This document shows, in pieces, positions 34,815-44,649 of a stretch of 64,000 nt of DNA; positions within the stretch are counted from its first letter, which is position 1, and the number at the start of each line of letters is the position of its first letter. Source of the stretch: Bacteroidales bacterium (GTDB lineage Bacteria > Bacteroidota > Bacteroidia > Bacteroidales > F082); assembly GCA_016284305.1 (NCBI GenBank), contig JAEEON010000074.1, positions 124,001 through 188,000 on the forward strand. Reading direction: 5' to 3'. The translations under genes and the position numbers were made by a program. The notes under the pieces were generated by a model. It did no database searches, was not told the origin of the DNA, and saw only the letters and a program-made list of their open reading frames with translations.

Positions 34815-37411
34815 TGGATGATGATTTTTTTGGTGACCACTTTACCACCGATAACATTAACGAAATAGATTCCTGCAGGCAGGCTGCTGACGTCGATGCT
34901 GCATTCCTTATCCATCACAAAGCCACGGACTTCCACACCGAAGGCATTCACGATATGGACGCTAAGCTTGCCCAGCTCGTAGTCTGTCTGTATCGTCAAG
35001 CGTTCGTTGGCAGGATTGGGGGTAATCGTTACCTCAAATGGATCTTGGTTCAGTTCGGGATAAACTTTCACATGGGTAAGGGTACCTCCATTGTTGGTAT
35101 AGCTAACCACGGAACCTGAGACACGCAGGATTGGGTTGTCGGGGTCAGAACAGTGAGGGCAGGAGTTTTGTCCGTCGGCACAATCCGGATAATTGGGATG
35201 ACATTGATCTACATAGTCGGGTTCAAACTGATAGAACAACTCGCAATGGCCAGCGGAAAGATAGTCAGTGAGATCATAGTCCCACACCAGTCCGATGCTA
35301 CCAGGGCACCATCCGCTTCGATTATAGGTCCAAGTACCGTTTTGTGGTTGGCATCCGGCAGGATTGGGCGTACATGCTCTAAAGAGATGTTGGTCGAAAG
35401 TGGGGATTTCGTTGATCAAGATATGATGCGTGGCTTCATAAAACTCTGCAGCGTTGCCTGTGTTGTATGAACTGCCACCACTTACAACGCTCGACCAGTT
35501 ATGACCCGTGGTGATCATTTTCAGATGCACTTTATCTGCTCCATCGAGGAAAGTGTAATCGACTTTGGGAACGGGTTGCAGGTTGGCATAGTCGCCAAAG
35601 TCGTAGGCACCGAACCACAGGGGTTGGATGTCGGTAAAGAGATATTCCGGGGTTCCTTTAGTCATATTAAAGGTAAGGATGGGTGCATAGCCGTCACCAT
35701 CCCAAGTTTGGTAATAGAGTTCGAACTCGACCAAGCCTTGCAGTATGGTTGAATAATCCGTCACATCGAGGTTGTCATCGCATTCTATACCGAAAGGCGA
35801 TACATAACGGAACAGCTCCACCCACTCGCCACGGAAGTTCTTCACACGGCAGTAACCGACGCGGTCGTAGGGGTCACAGATTCCGACACAACGATGGTCG
35901 TAGTGAGCGTTGATATGGTTAAACGCTCCAACATGCGAAGGCATGACATATTCGCCATGCGAAGTCTGCTGGCTCGGTCTCACCACCAAATCACCATTGA
36001 GAGTCACCACATCCAAATCGTTATAGTTGCTGGTCACCTCAAACTGACAAGTGGTCGTGGTAATCTTGCCACCCGACTGGACGATGCTGGCAGTCATGGT
36101 CTTGTTGCCGGACGACTGGGGTTGCCATAAGCCATAGTAATAGCCATTGTCGGGATCATCGGGATAAGCCGTTTCCAATATTACTTCTTGTCCATCGATA
36201 TTACATTTCACTTCCTCGAACTTGATGACGTTACCATGTTCGATATAGGCACTCAGCACCAGCAAGACAGGGTTTAGTTCAGGCATATAGACTTTGGTCC
36301 CATTGTAGGGGCGTCGGATGGTGATTTCAGGGGTGTAGTTGTCGGGGTTGACCACTTGGAAGGTGCGGTTGACAGAAGGAGCGGCTTGCCATTCCACGCC
36401 GTCGCCAGGCTGTGAGGCACGGATCTTGACCGTGCCTTCCTCACCGGTAAGGAATACCTTGTTTTCCTCCAGCGTAGCCGGACCTTCCACCAGTTCAAAC
36501 TGAACGGGCAGTCCAGAGGTAGCCGTAGCGTTGAGGACGAAGGGATCGTCGAAGATGAGCTTATCGGGGATAAGGTCAAAGTCAATGAATTGGGAGGCTA
36601 ATCCAGCGGGAATATGGCGCACCACGATGTTATCGAATCCTCCGTGTGAGCTGCTGAGGAAGAACACACCGTCCCATTTGGCGGGATCGAAACGATCGCC
36701 ACTCCCTGGGGTGAGGCCTGCATTGATGCCTTGAATCTCTGGCACAGGTTCAAATTCGCCTGAACAGCCGTGGTCGGCAAAGAGGGTCACGCTGCCTTGC
36801 CCTCCGTTGGCTTCCAGGTCGATCATGATTTTCCATCGTGTCCAAGTACCATAAGGGTTGTCGTAGTCGAAATCGACGGGCATGGTATTATCGGGGAGCA
36901 CGATGCCATTGACGAAACTGGGACGAGGGTCGATGCCCGTAGTGATGAAGTAGATGCCTCCATCTTGTACCGGGAGGTTGGGGTTGGGGCAGGTGGCTTC
37001 ATAGCTCATGGGGGGTAATACCACGCCATCGCCATCAGCATCGTAGCCAATGCCAAAACAGGTACCCCACCAGTTACGGAACATATCGATTTCCACTTCG
37101 ATCACACCACCTGTTGAAAAGTCAAATTCGAATTCCGAGGTGGATTTATGTGTGGCCACTTCGCCGAAGTTGGTGTTGGCATTGTCGAAGAACACTCCCA
37201 TCGTCTCATCGGGTGTGGTTTGTCCGCCTCCACCAAGATATTCTGTCTTCAGGTTTCCGCCTCCGGCACTATGAGGTTTGGCTACCCAGCCATGTTGACC
37301 ATTGAGCACAGCGTTTTCTTGAAAGTTGTTGAAGTCCATCGATGCTGTGGTTTGGGCATTGAGCATCCCTACAACGAATAAGGCCAATATTAGGATCAAA
37401 AGTTTTTTCAT
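34811..37411 (-). CDS. Secreted PNGase F-like glycoamidase, paralog 1, with T9SS domain (Glu118 position is Gln)
   Basis: This 866-residue protein has a signal peptide (LNA, Gln20), a ConA-like lectin domain (about 22-270), two Ig-like domains (about 275-355 and 358-462), a PNGase F-type catalytic region (about 465-725), a Cys-rich stretch and a type A T9SS domain (about 790-866). Compared by eye with Elizabethkingia PNGase F (numbering from memory), catalytic Asp60 is Asp516 (CDPYDRV), Glu206 is Glu656 (NAAEFY) and the WCPG element is kept (701-704), but Glu118 is Gln568 (YYQTW). It may be weak, inactive or a glycan binder. Paralogs lie directly upstream. Confidence 0.88.
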   Translation of the reverse strand: MKKLLILILALFVVGMLNAQTTASMDFNNFQENAVLNGQHGWVAKPHSAGGGNLKTEYLGGGGQTTPDETMGVFFDNANTNFGEVATHKSTSEFEFDFSTGGVIEVEIDMFRNWWGTCFGIGYDADGDGVVLPPMSYEATCPNPNLPVQDGGIYFITTGIDPRPSFVNGIVLPDNTMPVDFDYDNPYGTWTRWKIMIDLEANGGQGSVTLFADHGCSGEFEPVPEIQGINAGLTPGSGDRFDPAKWDGVFFLSSSHGGFDNIVVRHIPAGLASQFIDFDLIPDKLIFDDPFVLNATATSGLPVQFELVEGPATLEENKVFLTGEEGTVKIRASQPGDGVEWQAAPSVNRTFQVVNPDNYTPEITIRRPYNGTKVYMPELNPVLLVLSAYIEHGNVIKFEEVKCNIDGQEVILETAYPDDPDNGYYYGLWQPQSSGNKTMTASIVQSGGKITTTTCQFEVTSNYNDLDVVTLNGDLVVRPSQQTSHGEYVMPSHVGAFNHINAHYDHRCVGICDPYDRVGYCRVKNFRGEWVELFRYVSPFGIECDDNLDVTDYSTILQGLVEFELYYQTWDGDGYAPILTFNMTKGTPEYLFTDIQPLWFGAYDFGDYANLQPVPKVDYTFLDGADKVHLKMITTGHNWSSVVSGGSSYNTGNAAEFYEATHHILINEIPTFDQHLFRACTPNPAGCQPQNGTWTYNRSGWCPGSIGLVWDYDLTDYLSAGHCELFYQFEPDYVDQCHPNYPDCADGQNSCPHCSDPDNPILRVSGSVVSYTNNGGTLTHVKVYPELNQDPFEVTITPNPANERLTIQTDYELGKLSVHIVNAFGVEVRGFVMDKECSIDVSSLPAGIYFVNVIGGKVVTKKIIIQ

Positions 37412-37428
37412 CTTAATAAAATTTTATA

Positions 37429-39996
37429 TTATTGTATAATCAATTTCTGTGTTACAACTCCACCGCCAAGCATCTTCACCACATAGACTCCAGCAGGCAA
37501 AGAGCTGACATCGATGGTTCGATTGCCATCCATTGTGAAATACATCACCTCTTGCCCTTGTGAGTTAAGTATCAACACACTGACAGCGCCTTTGTCGTAG
37601 TCGGTGCGGAGGGTCAGCTGTTTTGAAGCTGGGTTGGGGAACAGTTCAGCATGGAACGGTGGCTCAGGACGCACGCTATGCACTCCAGTCAAAATAGAGG
37701 CATCATTGCTATAGGTGACCACCTGGCCTGAGACCCTTAACACCGGGTTGTCGGGAGCGGCGCACTCTGTGCAAGTGATGCCATCTTGGCAATCTGGATG
37801 GTTGGGGTGACAGTAATCGACGTAGCCGGGGTCGAATTGGTAGGTCAACTCGGCATGGTCCTGCCCGTTGACATCGTTCAACAAGTCGTTATACCACCAT
37901 ACCATGGCGATGCTACCCGGACACCAACCGCTACGTGGATAGATCCAAGTTCCATTTTGAGGTTGGCAGCCGGCAGGATTGGGGTTGCAAGTCCTCCAAA
38001 GATGCTGGTCGAAACGGTTTTGGCCATTGACCAAGACATGATGGGTGGCTTCATAAAACTCTGCTGCATTACCGGTATTGTAGGTATTGTTTGCACCACT
38101 ACTCCAGTTGTGGCCTGTGGTAATCAAGCGTAATTTGACATCCTTGTTGGAGAGTTCGTTCAAATCACTGAGGTCGTAGTCGATAGCAGGAACAGGCTGC
38201 AAGTTGGCATAGTCGCCAAAGCTGTAGGTTCCAGACCAAATCTCATCGATATCCACATAAAGTATTTCTGGTGTGCCTTTGGTAAAGGAGAAGATCAGTG
38301 TCGGGTTATAGCCGCTGCCGCTCCAGGTCTCCATATAAAACTCTATTTCCACCAATCCTTGAAGCAATGAGGTAAACTCGGTGACTTCGACGTCGTCTTG
38401 GCATTGTACGCCAAAAGGAGTGATATAACGGAAGAGTTCCACCCATTCTCCACGGTAGTTACGCACACGCACACCTCCCACACGGTCATAGTTATCGCAG
38501 TTGCCGTTGACGCAGTTATGGTCATAATGAGCCATGATTTGGTTGAAGACTCCCACATGCGATGGAAATGCATAATTGCCTATGGCACTATGGTGAGTAG
38601 GGTTGCAAACGAGATCGCCATTCATGGTCACCACATCAAGTTGGTTTTCCACACTACCCGTGACTGTGAAACTATTGGTGTAGGTACTGGTCTTGCCTCC
38701 CGATTGGGTAAGGCTGACCATCATGTCGTAATTGCCTGAAGGGGTACCTTCAGGAGTCCAGAAGCCGTAGTAATAGCCATTTTCAGGGTCGTCGGGGTAA
38801 TCCGTTTTAAGCGGAATCTCCTGACCTTGGATGGTGGCTTTGACTTCGGTGAACTTAATAACCTCCGGATGTTCGATATAGGCGGAGACGACGACCATCA
38901 CCGGATGTGACTCATGGAGATACAGTTTTTGACCATTGTAAGGCCGGCGCAGGGTCACCTCGGGAGTATAGAGGTCAGGATCAACGACTTCGAAGGTTTT
39001 CACTACATCGGGAGCGGGAAGCCAAGTATCGTCACCCGCTTGCATAGCTTTGAGTCGTACAATGCCCGTGGCACCGGTAAGTGTCAGCACGTTGCCACTG
39101 ATGGTGGCAGGTCCCTCAATCATCTGGAAGCTTACTGGCAGTCCCGAAGAGGCTTGGGCTTGGAGGGTGATGGGCTCATTAAACACCAGTTGATTCGGGA
39201 TATCGGCCATATCGATGAGTTGGGCACTTCCAGGAGGTTGCTGGCGAACCAGAAGGTTGTCGAAGCCACCCAATCCGCCTTGCGAATGGAAGAAGATTCC
39301 ATCCCAAACCTGATAGTCGTTTTTGTCGCCTGATCCAGGGGTCAGGTGCATGTTGATGTTGGTGGCTGCTGCCTGTTGGATCCATTCGCCTTGGCATCCT
39401 GGTTGAACGAACACGGTAACGGAGCCTTCGCCATCGTAGGCATTGAAGTCGAACGACATCTTATAGCGGTTCCAACCGCCCTGGTCGTAGGCAAACTCCA
39501 CAGAGCTACCATTGGGAAGATAGAGCTTAGCATGGCCGCTATCGCCTTGGCCTTTCACGGATACATAGACACCGCCATCGGCATCGGTCATACCCGGTAG
39601 GATAAGGCCATCGCCATTACTGTCGAAGCCAACCCCAAAGAAATTTCCCCACCAGGTGCGGTTCATGTCCATCTCGAGATCCATGATGCCACCGTCATGG
39701 AAACTGAAGTTGAAGTTGGGTGAGGCCTTACGAGTGGCCGTGCGGCCGACGCCAGAGCCACCGTATGGATACCATACCGCTATCGACTCATCAGGAGCCA
39801 TGTCAGAACCACTGACATAGCCGATGTCGAAATCTTGCGACGATGGAGCCGTTTGATAATGGGTCACCCATCCATCTTGCCCGTTGAGGTTTTGGCTACC
39901 TTCCGTCAAAGAGTTGAAATCGTAAAGGTATTCCACTTGCGCCATGGACTGTGTTGCTAGTGCCAGTCCGATTAGTAGGATTATGATCTTTTTCAT
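37429..39996 (-). CDS. Secreted PNGase F-like glycoamidase, paralog 2, with T9SS domain (compared active-site residues complete)
   Basis: This 855-residue protein (from the ATG at 39996) has a signal peptide ending SMA with Gln20. It has the same layout as its neighbours: ConA-like lectin, two Ig-like domains, PNGase F-like region, T9SS domain. All catalytic positions compared are present: Asp504 with Arg505 (NYDRVGG), Glu556 (YMETW) and Glu646 (NAAEFY), plus RSGWCPG (688-694). PNGase F cuts the bond between Asn and the first GlcNAc of N-glycans, releasing the intact glycan. This is the best candidate for an active enzyme here. It is 17 bases upstream of paralog 1. Confidence 0.89.
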   Translation of the reverse strand: MKKIIILLIGLALATQSMAQVEYLYDFNSLTEGSQNLNGQDGWVTHYQTAPSSQDFDIGYVSGSDMAPDESIAVWYPYGGSGVGRTATRKASPNFNFSFHDGGIMDLEMDMNRTWWGNFFGVGFDSNGDGLILPGMTDADGGVYVSVKGQGDSGHAKLYLPNGSSVEFAYDQGGWNRYKMSFDFNAYDGEGSVTVFVQPGCQGEWIQQAAATNINMHLTPGSGDKNDYQVWDGIFFHSQGGLGGFDNLLVRQQPPGSAQLIDMADIPNQLVFNEPITLQAQASSGLPVSFQMIEGPATISGNVLTLTGATGIVRLKAMQAGDDTWLPAPDVVKTFEVVDPDLYTPEVTLRRPYNGQKLYLHESHPVMVVVSAYIEHPEVIKFTEVKATIQGQEIPLKTDYPDDPENGYYYGFWTPEGTPSGNYDMMVSLTQSGGKTSTYTNSFTVTGSVENQLDVVTMNGDLVCNPTHHSAIGNYAFPSHVGVFNQIMAHYDHNCVNGNCDNYDRVGGVRVRNYRGEWVELFRYITPFGVQCQDDVEVTEFTSLLQGLVEIEFYMETWSGSGYNPTLIFSFTKGTPEILYVDIDEIWSGTYSFGDYANLQPVPAIDYDLSDLNELSNKDVKLRLITTGHNWSSGANNTYNTGNAAEFYEATHHVLVNGQNRFDQHLWRTCNPNPAGCQPQNGTWIYPRSGWCPGSIAMVWWYNDLLNDVNGQDHAELTYQFDPGYVDYCHPNHPDCQDGITCTECAAPDNPVLRVSGQVVTYSNDASILTGVHSVRPEPPFHAELFPNPASKQLTLRTDYDKGAVSVLILNSQGQEVMYFTMDGNRTIDVSSLPAGVYVVKMLGGGVVTQKLIIQ

Positions 39997-40010
39997 AGCT
40001 TTTGTTTTGT

Positions 40011-40065
40011 CCGAGGGTGCCCGCAATGCGAGTACCCTCGGTTAGTTAACGAGCTCCCCGTTGGG
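40011..40065. repeat. Hairpins between PNGase F-like paralogs 3 and 2
   Basis: The 81-base gap holds an eight-base stem (CCGAGGGT 40011-40018 with ACCCTCGG 40034-40041) and a short CCCC-GTT-GGGG hairpin (40055-40065). There is no T run on the minus strand, so these look like message-stability or processing hairpins rather than terminators. Confidence 0.5.
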
Positions 40066-40077
40066 GTGCCCTTGATT

Positions 40078-42726
40078 TTAGTTTTTAATGATTTTTTTGG
40101 TTAGCATTTGGCCACCGAGGATTTTGACGATATAGACTCCTGAGGGCAGGTCGCTCATGTCGATGGTGGCGGTACCGTTCATACTAAAGCGGCGTACGGT
40201 AACACCTTGGGCGTTGATGATACGGACGCTGGCATTGCCCTTTTCATAGTCGGTGGTGATGGTAAGTTGGTCTCTCACAGGGTTGGGTGAAAGGGTCACG
40301 GTGAATGGATCTTTTTCAATCTCTGGGTGTTCGGAGACATCCGTCAAGATGTCGGTGTAGTGGCTATAGGTCACCAGTTTACCTGAGACCATCAGGATCG
40401 GGTTGTTCAAGTCTTGGCAGCTTATGCAGCTGTTTTGTCCGCTCACGCAGTCGGGATAGTTGGGATGGCACTGATCCACGTAGGTCGGGTCGAATTCGTA
40501 GAGGATGTCAGCGTGACCGGCATTGAGGTAGTTGTCCAAGCTATAGTTCCACACCATGCCGATGCTACCTGGGCACCATCCGGCGCGTGGGTAAGTCCAG
40601 GTGCCGTTTTGAGGCTGGCATCCTGCTGGGTTGGGGGTGCAGTTTTCCCAAAGGTGTTGGGTGTAAGTGGCAGTTCCGTTAATCTTGATATTGTGGGTAG
40701 CTTCATAGAACTCGGCGGCATTGCCGGTGTTGTAAGCGCCATTGTCGGTATCGCTCCAGTGGTGTCCAGTAGTCACCAAACGCAGGTTGGCTTTCTCAAC
40801 ACAGGGATCAAATCCGACCGTACGAACTGGAACGGGGCAAAGGTTTTCGTAGTCGCCAAAAGAATAGCTTCCAAACCACAGTTCTTGCATATCGATGTAT
40901 GGATAGTCGGGACGACCTTTAGTATATTCGAAGATGGCTGTGGGATTGTAACCATCGCCTGTACTCTCATACATCTCGCAATAGACTTCAAACTCCACGA
41001 GGCCTTGCAGCAAGGAGGTAAAGTCGCTGACATCGACGTCGTCATCGCATTCCACGCCGAAGGGAGTGACATAGCGGACAAGTTCCACCCATTCGCCACG
41101 ATAGTTCTTCACGCGCACATAGCTCATATGGTCGTAAGGTTTGCAGCTTCCGTTCACACAGTTGTGGATATAGTGCAGGTTGATGGCATTGAAAGCGTTG
41201 ACGTGGGTAGGGAATGGATATTCGCCATGGCTGGTAAACTGTTGGTTGGTCACTGCCACTTCACCGTTGAGGGCAGAGACGGTGATGTCGTCGTAGTTAG
41301 TTGTGACCTCGAAAGTGTTGCTTGCTTCGGTAGCCTTGCCGCCGGTATGGGTGATTCGCACGGTCATGTTATAGGTACCAGGTCCCGATGGGGTCCAGGT
41401 GGTGTACCAATAGCCGTTGGACGGGTCGTCAGGGTAGTCGGTCTTAAGGGTCAGCTGTTTTCCATCAACACTGCATTTCACTTCTTCGAATTTCAACACG
41501 TCGCTATGTTCGATATATGCACTAAGCACAATCATGATGGGGTTCTCAAAGTCGGGCATATACACCTTGGTACCTTCATAGGGACGACGGATGGTGATGG
41601 TAGGAGTATAATTCTCGGGATCAACCACATAGAACGAACGTGTCACTGCAGGTGCGGCTTGCCATTGGACGCCATCACCCATTTGTTTGGCACGTATTCT
41701 CACCAAGCCTTCTTCACCGGTGAGGGTGAGGATGTTGCCATCGATGGTGGCAGGACCTTGGAGAACCTCAAATGATACGGGAAGTCCCGATGAAGCCGTA
41801 GCTTGCAAGGTGATAGGGTCGCTATTGACCAGTTGGTCGGTGATTTCAGCAAAGTCGATGAACTGTGCTGCCAAGCCACCTGGGATATGACGCACGTTGA
41901 AGTTATCGAAACCACCCATGCCGCTGTTGAGCATGAACATGCCATTCCATGTGGCAGGGTCCGACTTGTCGCCGCTGCCTGGGGTGAGGCCAGCGTTCAC
42001 GCCTTGGCATTCCGGCACAGGATCCCATTCGTCGCTGTTAGGATCTGACATCGTATAGAGGGTGACAGCACCAGCGCCGTCGTTGGCATCGAGGTCGATA
42101 GAAATCTTCCAACGATACCAGCAGTCCATCTCAGTACTGGGTTGGAAGTTGCACGCCATGGTGTTGTTGGGCAATACCACACCACATTTGAAATAGGAGT
42201 CGCTAGGGCGATATCCCGTAGTCAGCATATAGATGCCTCCATCAGGAAAGGTACTCTCGGCATTTGGCGTAATAGGTTCGCAGGGAAGGTGACCTGGAGC
42301 TGTGGCAAAAGGAGGAACGATGGCTCCGTCGCCATTGCCATCGAAGCCGATGCCAAAGAGATGACCCCAAAGACCACGATACATGTCACACTCCACCTCG
42401 ATGACGCCGCCTGAGGAGAAGTCGAAGTTAAATTCGTCAAGGGAGTGGGTGGCGACATCGCCGAAGCCGGTACCTGAAGCTATGGAGAACACTCCCATAG
42501 TCTCATCAAGCGTCGGGGCTGGGTCGCCTTTCCAGAAGTGACCGATGTAACCCGTGTACATAGGGTTGCCGCCATTGCCAGCGGTATGAGGTCTGACATA
42601 CCAGCCGTGTTGGCCGTTAAGAGGTTCTTCTTCAAGATATTCATTGAAGCTGAAAACAGCTTCTGTTTGGGCGCTCAAAGCAAAAGCGAACGCCATCATC
42701 ACGATTAGTAGTGTTATTCTTTTCAT
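40078..42726 (-). CDS. Secreted PNGase F-like glycoamidase, paralog 3, with T9SS domain (Arg61 position is His)
   Basis: This 882-residue protein (from the ATG at 42726) has a signal peptide ending LSA with Gln20 and the same domains as paralogs 1 and 2. Catalytic Asp60 corresponds to Asp532 and Glu206 to Glu672 (AAEFY). Glu118 corresponds to Glu584 (YCEMY), but the Arg next to the catalytic Asp, present in PNGase F and the other two paralogs, is His533 (PYDHMS). The change may alter glycan recognition. It is the first of the three enzymes after SusD, separated by a 183-base gap holding hairpin repeats and an A-rich tract. Confidence 0.88.
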   Translation of the reverse strand: MKRITLLIVMMAFAFALSAQTEAVFSFNEYLEEEPLNGQHGWYVRPHTAGNGGNPMYTGYIGHFWKGDPAPTLDETMGVFSIASGTGFGDVATHSLDEFNFDFSSGGVIEVECDMYRGLWGHLFGIGFDGNGDGAIVPPFATAPGHLPCEPITPNAESTFPDGGIYMLTTGYRPSDSYFKCGVVLPNNTMACNFQPSTEMDCWYRWKISIDLDANDGAGAVTLYTMSDPNSDEWDPVPECQGVNAGLTPGSGDKSDPATWNGMFMLNSGMGGFDNFNVRHIPGGLAAQFIDFAEITDQLVNSDPITLQATASSGLPVSFEVLQGPATIDGNILTLTGEEGLVRIRAKQMGDGVQWQAAPAVTRSFYVVDPENYTPTITIRRPYEGTKVYMPDFENPIMIVLSAYIEHSDVLKFEEVKCSVDGKQLTLKTDYPDDPSNGYWYTTWTPSGPGTYNMTVRITHTGGKATEASNTFEVTTNYDDITVSALNGEVAVTNQQFTSHGEYPFPTHVNAFNAINLHYIHNCVNGSCKPYDHMSYVRVKNYRGEWVELVRYVTPFGVECDDDVDVSDFTSLLQGLVEFEVYCEMYESTGDGYNPTAIFEYTKGRPDYPYIDMQELWFGSYSFGDYENLCPVPVRTVGFDPCVEKANLRLVTTGHHWSDTDNGAYNTGNAAEFYEATHNIKINGTATYTQHLWENCTPNPAGCQPQNGTWTYPRAGWCPGSIGMVWNYSLDNYLNAGHADILYEFDPTYVDQCHPNYPDCVSGQNSCISCQDLNNPILMVSGKLVTYSHYTDILTDVSEHPEIEKDPFTVTLSPNPVRDQLTITTDYEKGNASVRIINAQGVTVRRFSMNGTATIDMSDLPSGVYIVKILGGQMLTKKIIKN

Positions 42727-42741
42727 GCTTTTTTGTTTATG

Positions 42742-42825
42742 TCCACACTGCCGTGGGGGGGTTCTACATCCCCACACTTCCGTGGGGGGTTCTACATCCC
42801 CACACTTCCGTGTGGGGTTAATGAG
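42742..42825. repeat. Three tandem 28-base hairpin repeats between susD and the PNGase F-like genes
   Basis: Three units start at 42742, 42770 and 42798. The third holds a perfect hairpin CCCCACAC-TTCC-GTGTGGGG (42798-42817), and the others are slightly degenerate. A further hairpin, GTGTCTC-TTC-GAGACAC (42829-42845), and a T/G-rich tract (42849-42890 on the plus strand) follow. There are no spacers, so it is not a CRISPR array. It may protect the upstream susCD message. Confidence 0.75.
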
Positions 42826-42892
42826 AGGGTGTCTCTTCGAGACACTGCTTTTTTTTGTTTTTTGTTTTTTTGTTTTTTTGTTTTTTGTTTAT

Positions 42893-42909
42893 CTCTCAAC
42901 TTTTAACTT
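42893..42909 (-). repeat. Trace of AAGTTGA-type repeat after the susD stop
   Basis: On the minus strand about 2.5 units (AAGTTAA, AAGTTGA, GAGA) follow the susD stop codon. It is the same family as 29894-29928. Confidence 0.5.
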
Positions 42910-44610
42910 TCATCTCCTCACCATCCACCAAACCGGTGTCTGTCGGGTGTCACCATGCGACATACTCGTAACTTGCGTTGCGTAATTGTCGTAGTTGTAT
43001 TCAACTTCTTTTTGAGGATATTCCATCCTATAGGAGGTCAGCTTGGCATGGTTGGTAGTGGTAGGTGTGGCAAACGTACGACGTGCCAAGGCCCAGGCTT
43101 CCCAAGGTTGACGGAAGAGGTTCAGCCAGCGTTGCTGGTAAATCATCTTAAGATAAAACTCCTGACTTCCATCGTACTCCGGATTCATCCAGACGGCATA
43201 GTTCATCACGTTAGCCGCCATGTTGTTGCACCAATCCCAAATACTCAAGTTGCCGACATAGTTCGTATATTGCGGATAGAAATAGGTCCAGCGAGAGGTC
43301 ATGTTAGGCATGTGTGTCCAGAACAAGAAGGATTGATACACTCCCGAACGGATGGATTCATCAGCATTCAGCGGAGGTGTGATGCCTCCGATATTTCTCA
43401 CTTCGATTTCAGCCTTCATGAACAGCACGTCGGCATAGTTCACCAAGATTTGGGGAACATAACGTTCGTCTCTGGTGAGGTAATAGTTGAAGGGAGAGTA
43501 GAGGCACGAAGGACCTTTGAAGGTGTAGCTGCCATCGCGGCTTTGGGCGTAGGGTGAGCCTCCTTCAGTAGGCGTTTCAGCGGTATGAATTTGTGGATAG
43601 GGCTTCCAAGCTCCATCGGGGAAACTGTCGGTCTTGTGATTAGTGTCGAAGAAAATGAAGGTACGATAGTCGTAGATACCGCTACCATCCATATCGTCGG
43701 TTGAGGAAAGACAGCTCCAAATGGTCTCGCCCATACGAAGATGTTTGTGTTCACGGAACGACCAGTTGGTATCCCAATTAGTCCCTAATACACTGGGCCA
43801 TAAGCAGATACCTCCACCAGTAGTACTACCACCCGAGGTATTCATCTGCGTATAGATAAAATTATAGGCATTCACCAACATGGGGGTGGCAAATTCAGGA
43901 TCCTTTTCATACATACGGAGTCCGTGACGCAAGATCAGCGAGTTGGCAAATTCGGCCCACAAGATGTAGTTGTTGTTGAGCAACACCTCGTAGGAGAGTT
44001 TGTAGAACTCGTTGCCTGAGGGGGTGACTGTGGTGTCGTTTTGCAACACGTTGCGCGACCAGAGCAATTCGTTCATCAGCTGTTTATAGATGCTTTCTTG
44101 GGAGTCCCATTTGGGTTTCATACCCACAGGGCTGTTTTCCCAAATACGGCCAGCTTCGGAGTAAGGAATGTCGCCAAAAACGTCGGTGAGCTTGAAGGTT
44201 TGATAAGCTTTCAGTATGTTGAGTTGGGCACGTACCTTGTCGCAAATAGCCGTGTCTCCATATTCATCGCCGTAGGCATCAAAACGGTTTTCCAATTCAC
44301 GGATGTTGGCCAGCATATAATAGTAATCCGACCAAAGGTTTGAAATGCCAATCTGAGAATTACCCCAAGACTCGGAAATCAAAGCACCGAGTTCTGTTTC
44401 GGGATACCAGATTTCATTTTGCAGATAGAACTGCTCGTTCATACTTTGTTGCAGTGAACTCACCACACCGTTGAAGAGAGCATCGATGGTCGTTCCTGTG
44501 GGCGAGAAAGGATCTTGGTTCATTTCATCAAAGTCCTTCGTACAAGCCGTGAACGCCATCATGATTATTAATCCTAATATACTTATGTTTCTCATATCAT
44601 TAAACTTCAT
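42910..44610 (-). CDS. SusD/RagB-like outer-membrane glycan-binding lipoprotein
   Basis: This 566-residue lipoprotein (lipobox FTAC) is the surface lid partner of the SusC-like transporter encoded 39 bases upstream. Features are the N-terminal helical TPR-like region (DPFSPTGTTIDALFNGV ... LKAYQTFKLTDVFGDIPYSEAG) and the C-terminal YVPQILVNYADVLFMKAEIE and WLNLFRQPWEAWALARR segments typical of SusD proteins. Translation may start at 44610 or at a second Met six codons on (MRNISILG). The downstream PNGase F-like genes suggest that the ligand is a released N-glycan or a glycoprotein fragment, which is inference. Confidence 0.93.
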   Translation of the reverse strand: MKFNDMRNISILGLIIMMAFTACTKDFDEMNQDPFSPTGTTIDALFNGVVSSLQQSMNEQFYLQNEIWYPETELGALISESWGNSQIGISNLWSDYYYMLANIRELENRFDAYGDEYGDTAICDKVRAQLNILKAYQTFKLTDVFGDIPYSEAGRIWENSPVGMKPKWDSQESIYKQLMNELLWSRNVLQNDTTVTPSGNEFYKLSYEVLLNNNYILWAEFANSLILRHGLRMYEKDPEFATPMLVNAYNFIYTQMNTSGGSTTGGGICLWPSVLGTNWDTNWSFREHKHLRMGETIWSCLSSTDDMDGSGIYDYRTFIFFDTNHKTDSFPDGAWKPYPQIHTAETPTEGGSPYAQSRDGSYTFKGPSCLYSPFNYYLTRDERYVPQILVNYADVLFMKAEIEVRNIGGITPPLNADESIRSGVYQSFLFWTHMPNMTSRWTYFYPQYTNYVGNLSIWDWCNNMAANVMNYAVWMNPEYDGSQEFYLKMIYQQRWLNLFRQPWEAWALARRTFATPTTTNHAKLTSYRMEYPQKEVEYNYDNYATQVTSMSHGDTRQTPVWWMVRR

Positions 44611-44621
44611 TGAATATCTCT

Positions 44622-44649
44622 CAATTCTAAATTCTAAATTCTAAATTCA
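44622..44649 (-). repeat. Seven-base tandem repeat, AATTTAG type, between susC and susD
   Basis: On the minus strand three to four AATTTAG units follow directly on the susC stop codon. Related copies lie at 48909-48935 and, more degenerate, at 967-993. Confidence 0.8.

Noticed and set aside
40414-41775. A 453-codon open frame on the plus strand opposite PNGase F-like paralog 3.
   Set aside because: It is the antisense of a well-supported gene with domain motifs, signal peptide and T9SS tail, and its translation shows no recognisable family.
42742-42825. CRISPR array.
   Set aside because: The three 28-base units are directly adjacent with no spacers and form hairpins; no cas genes are near.
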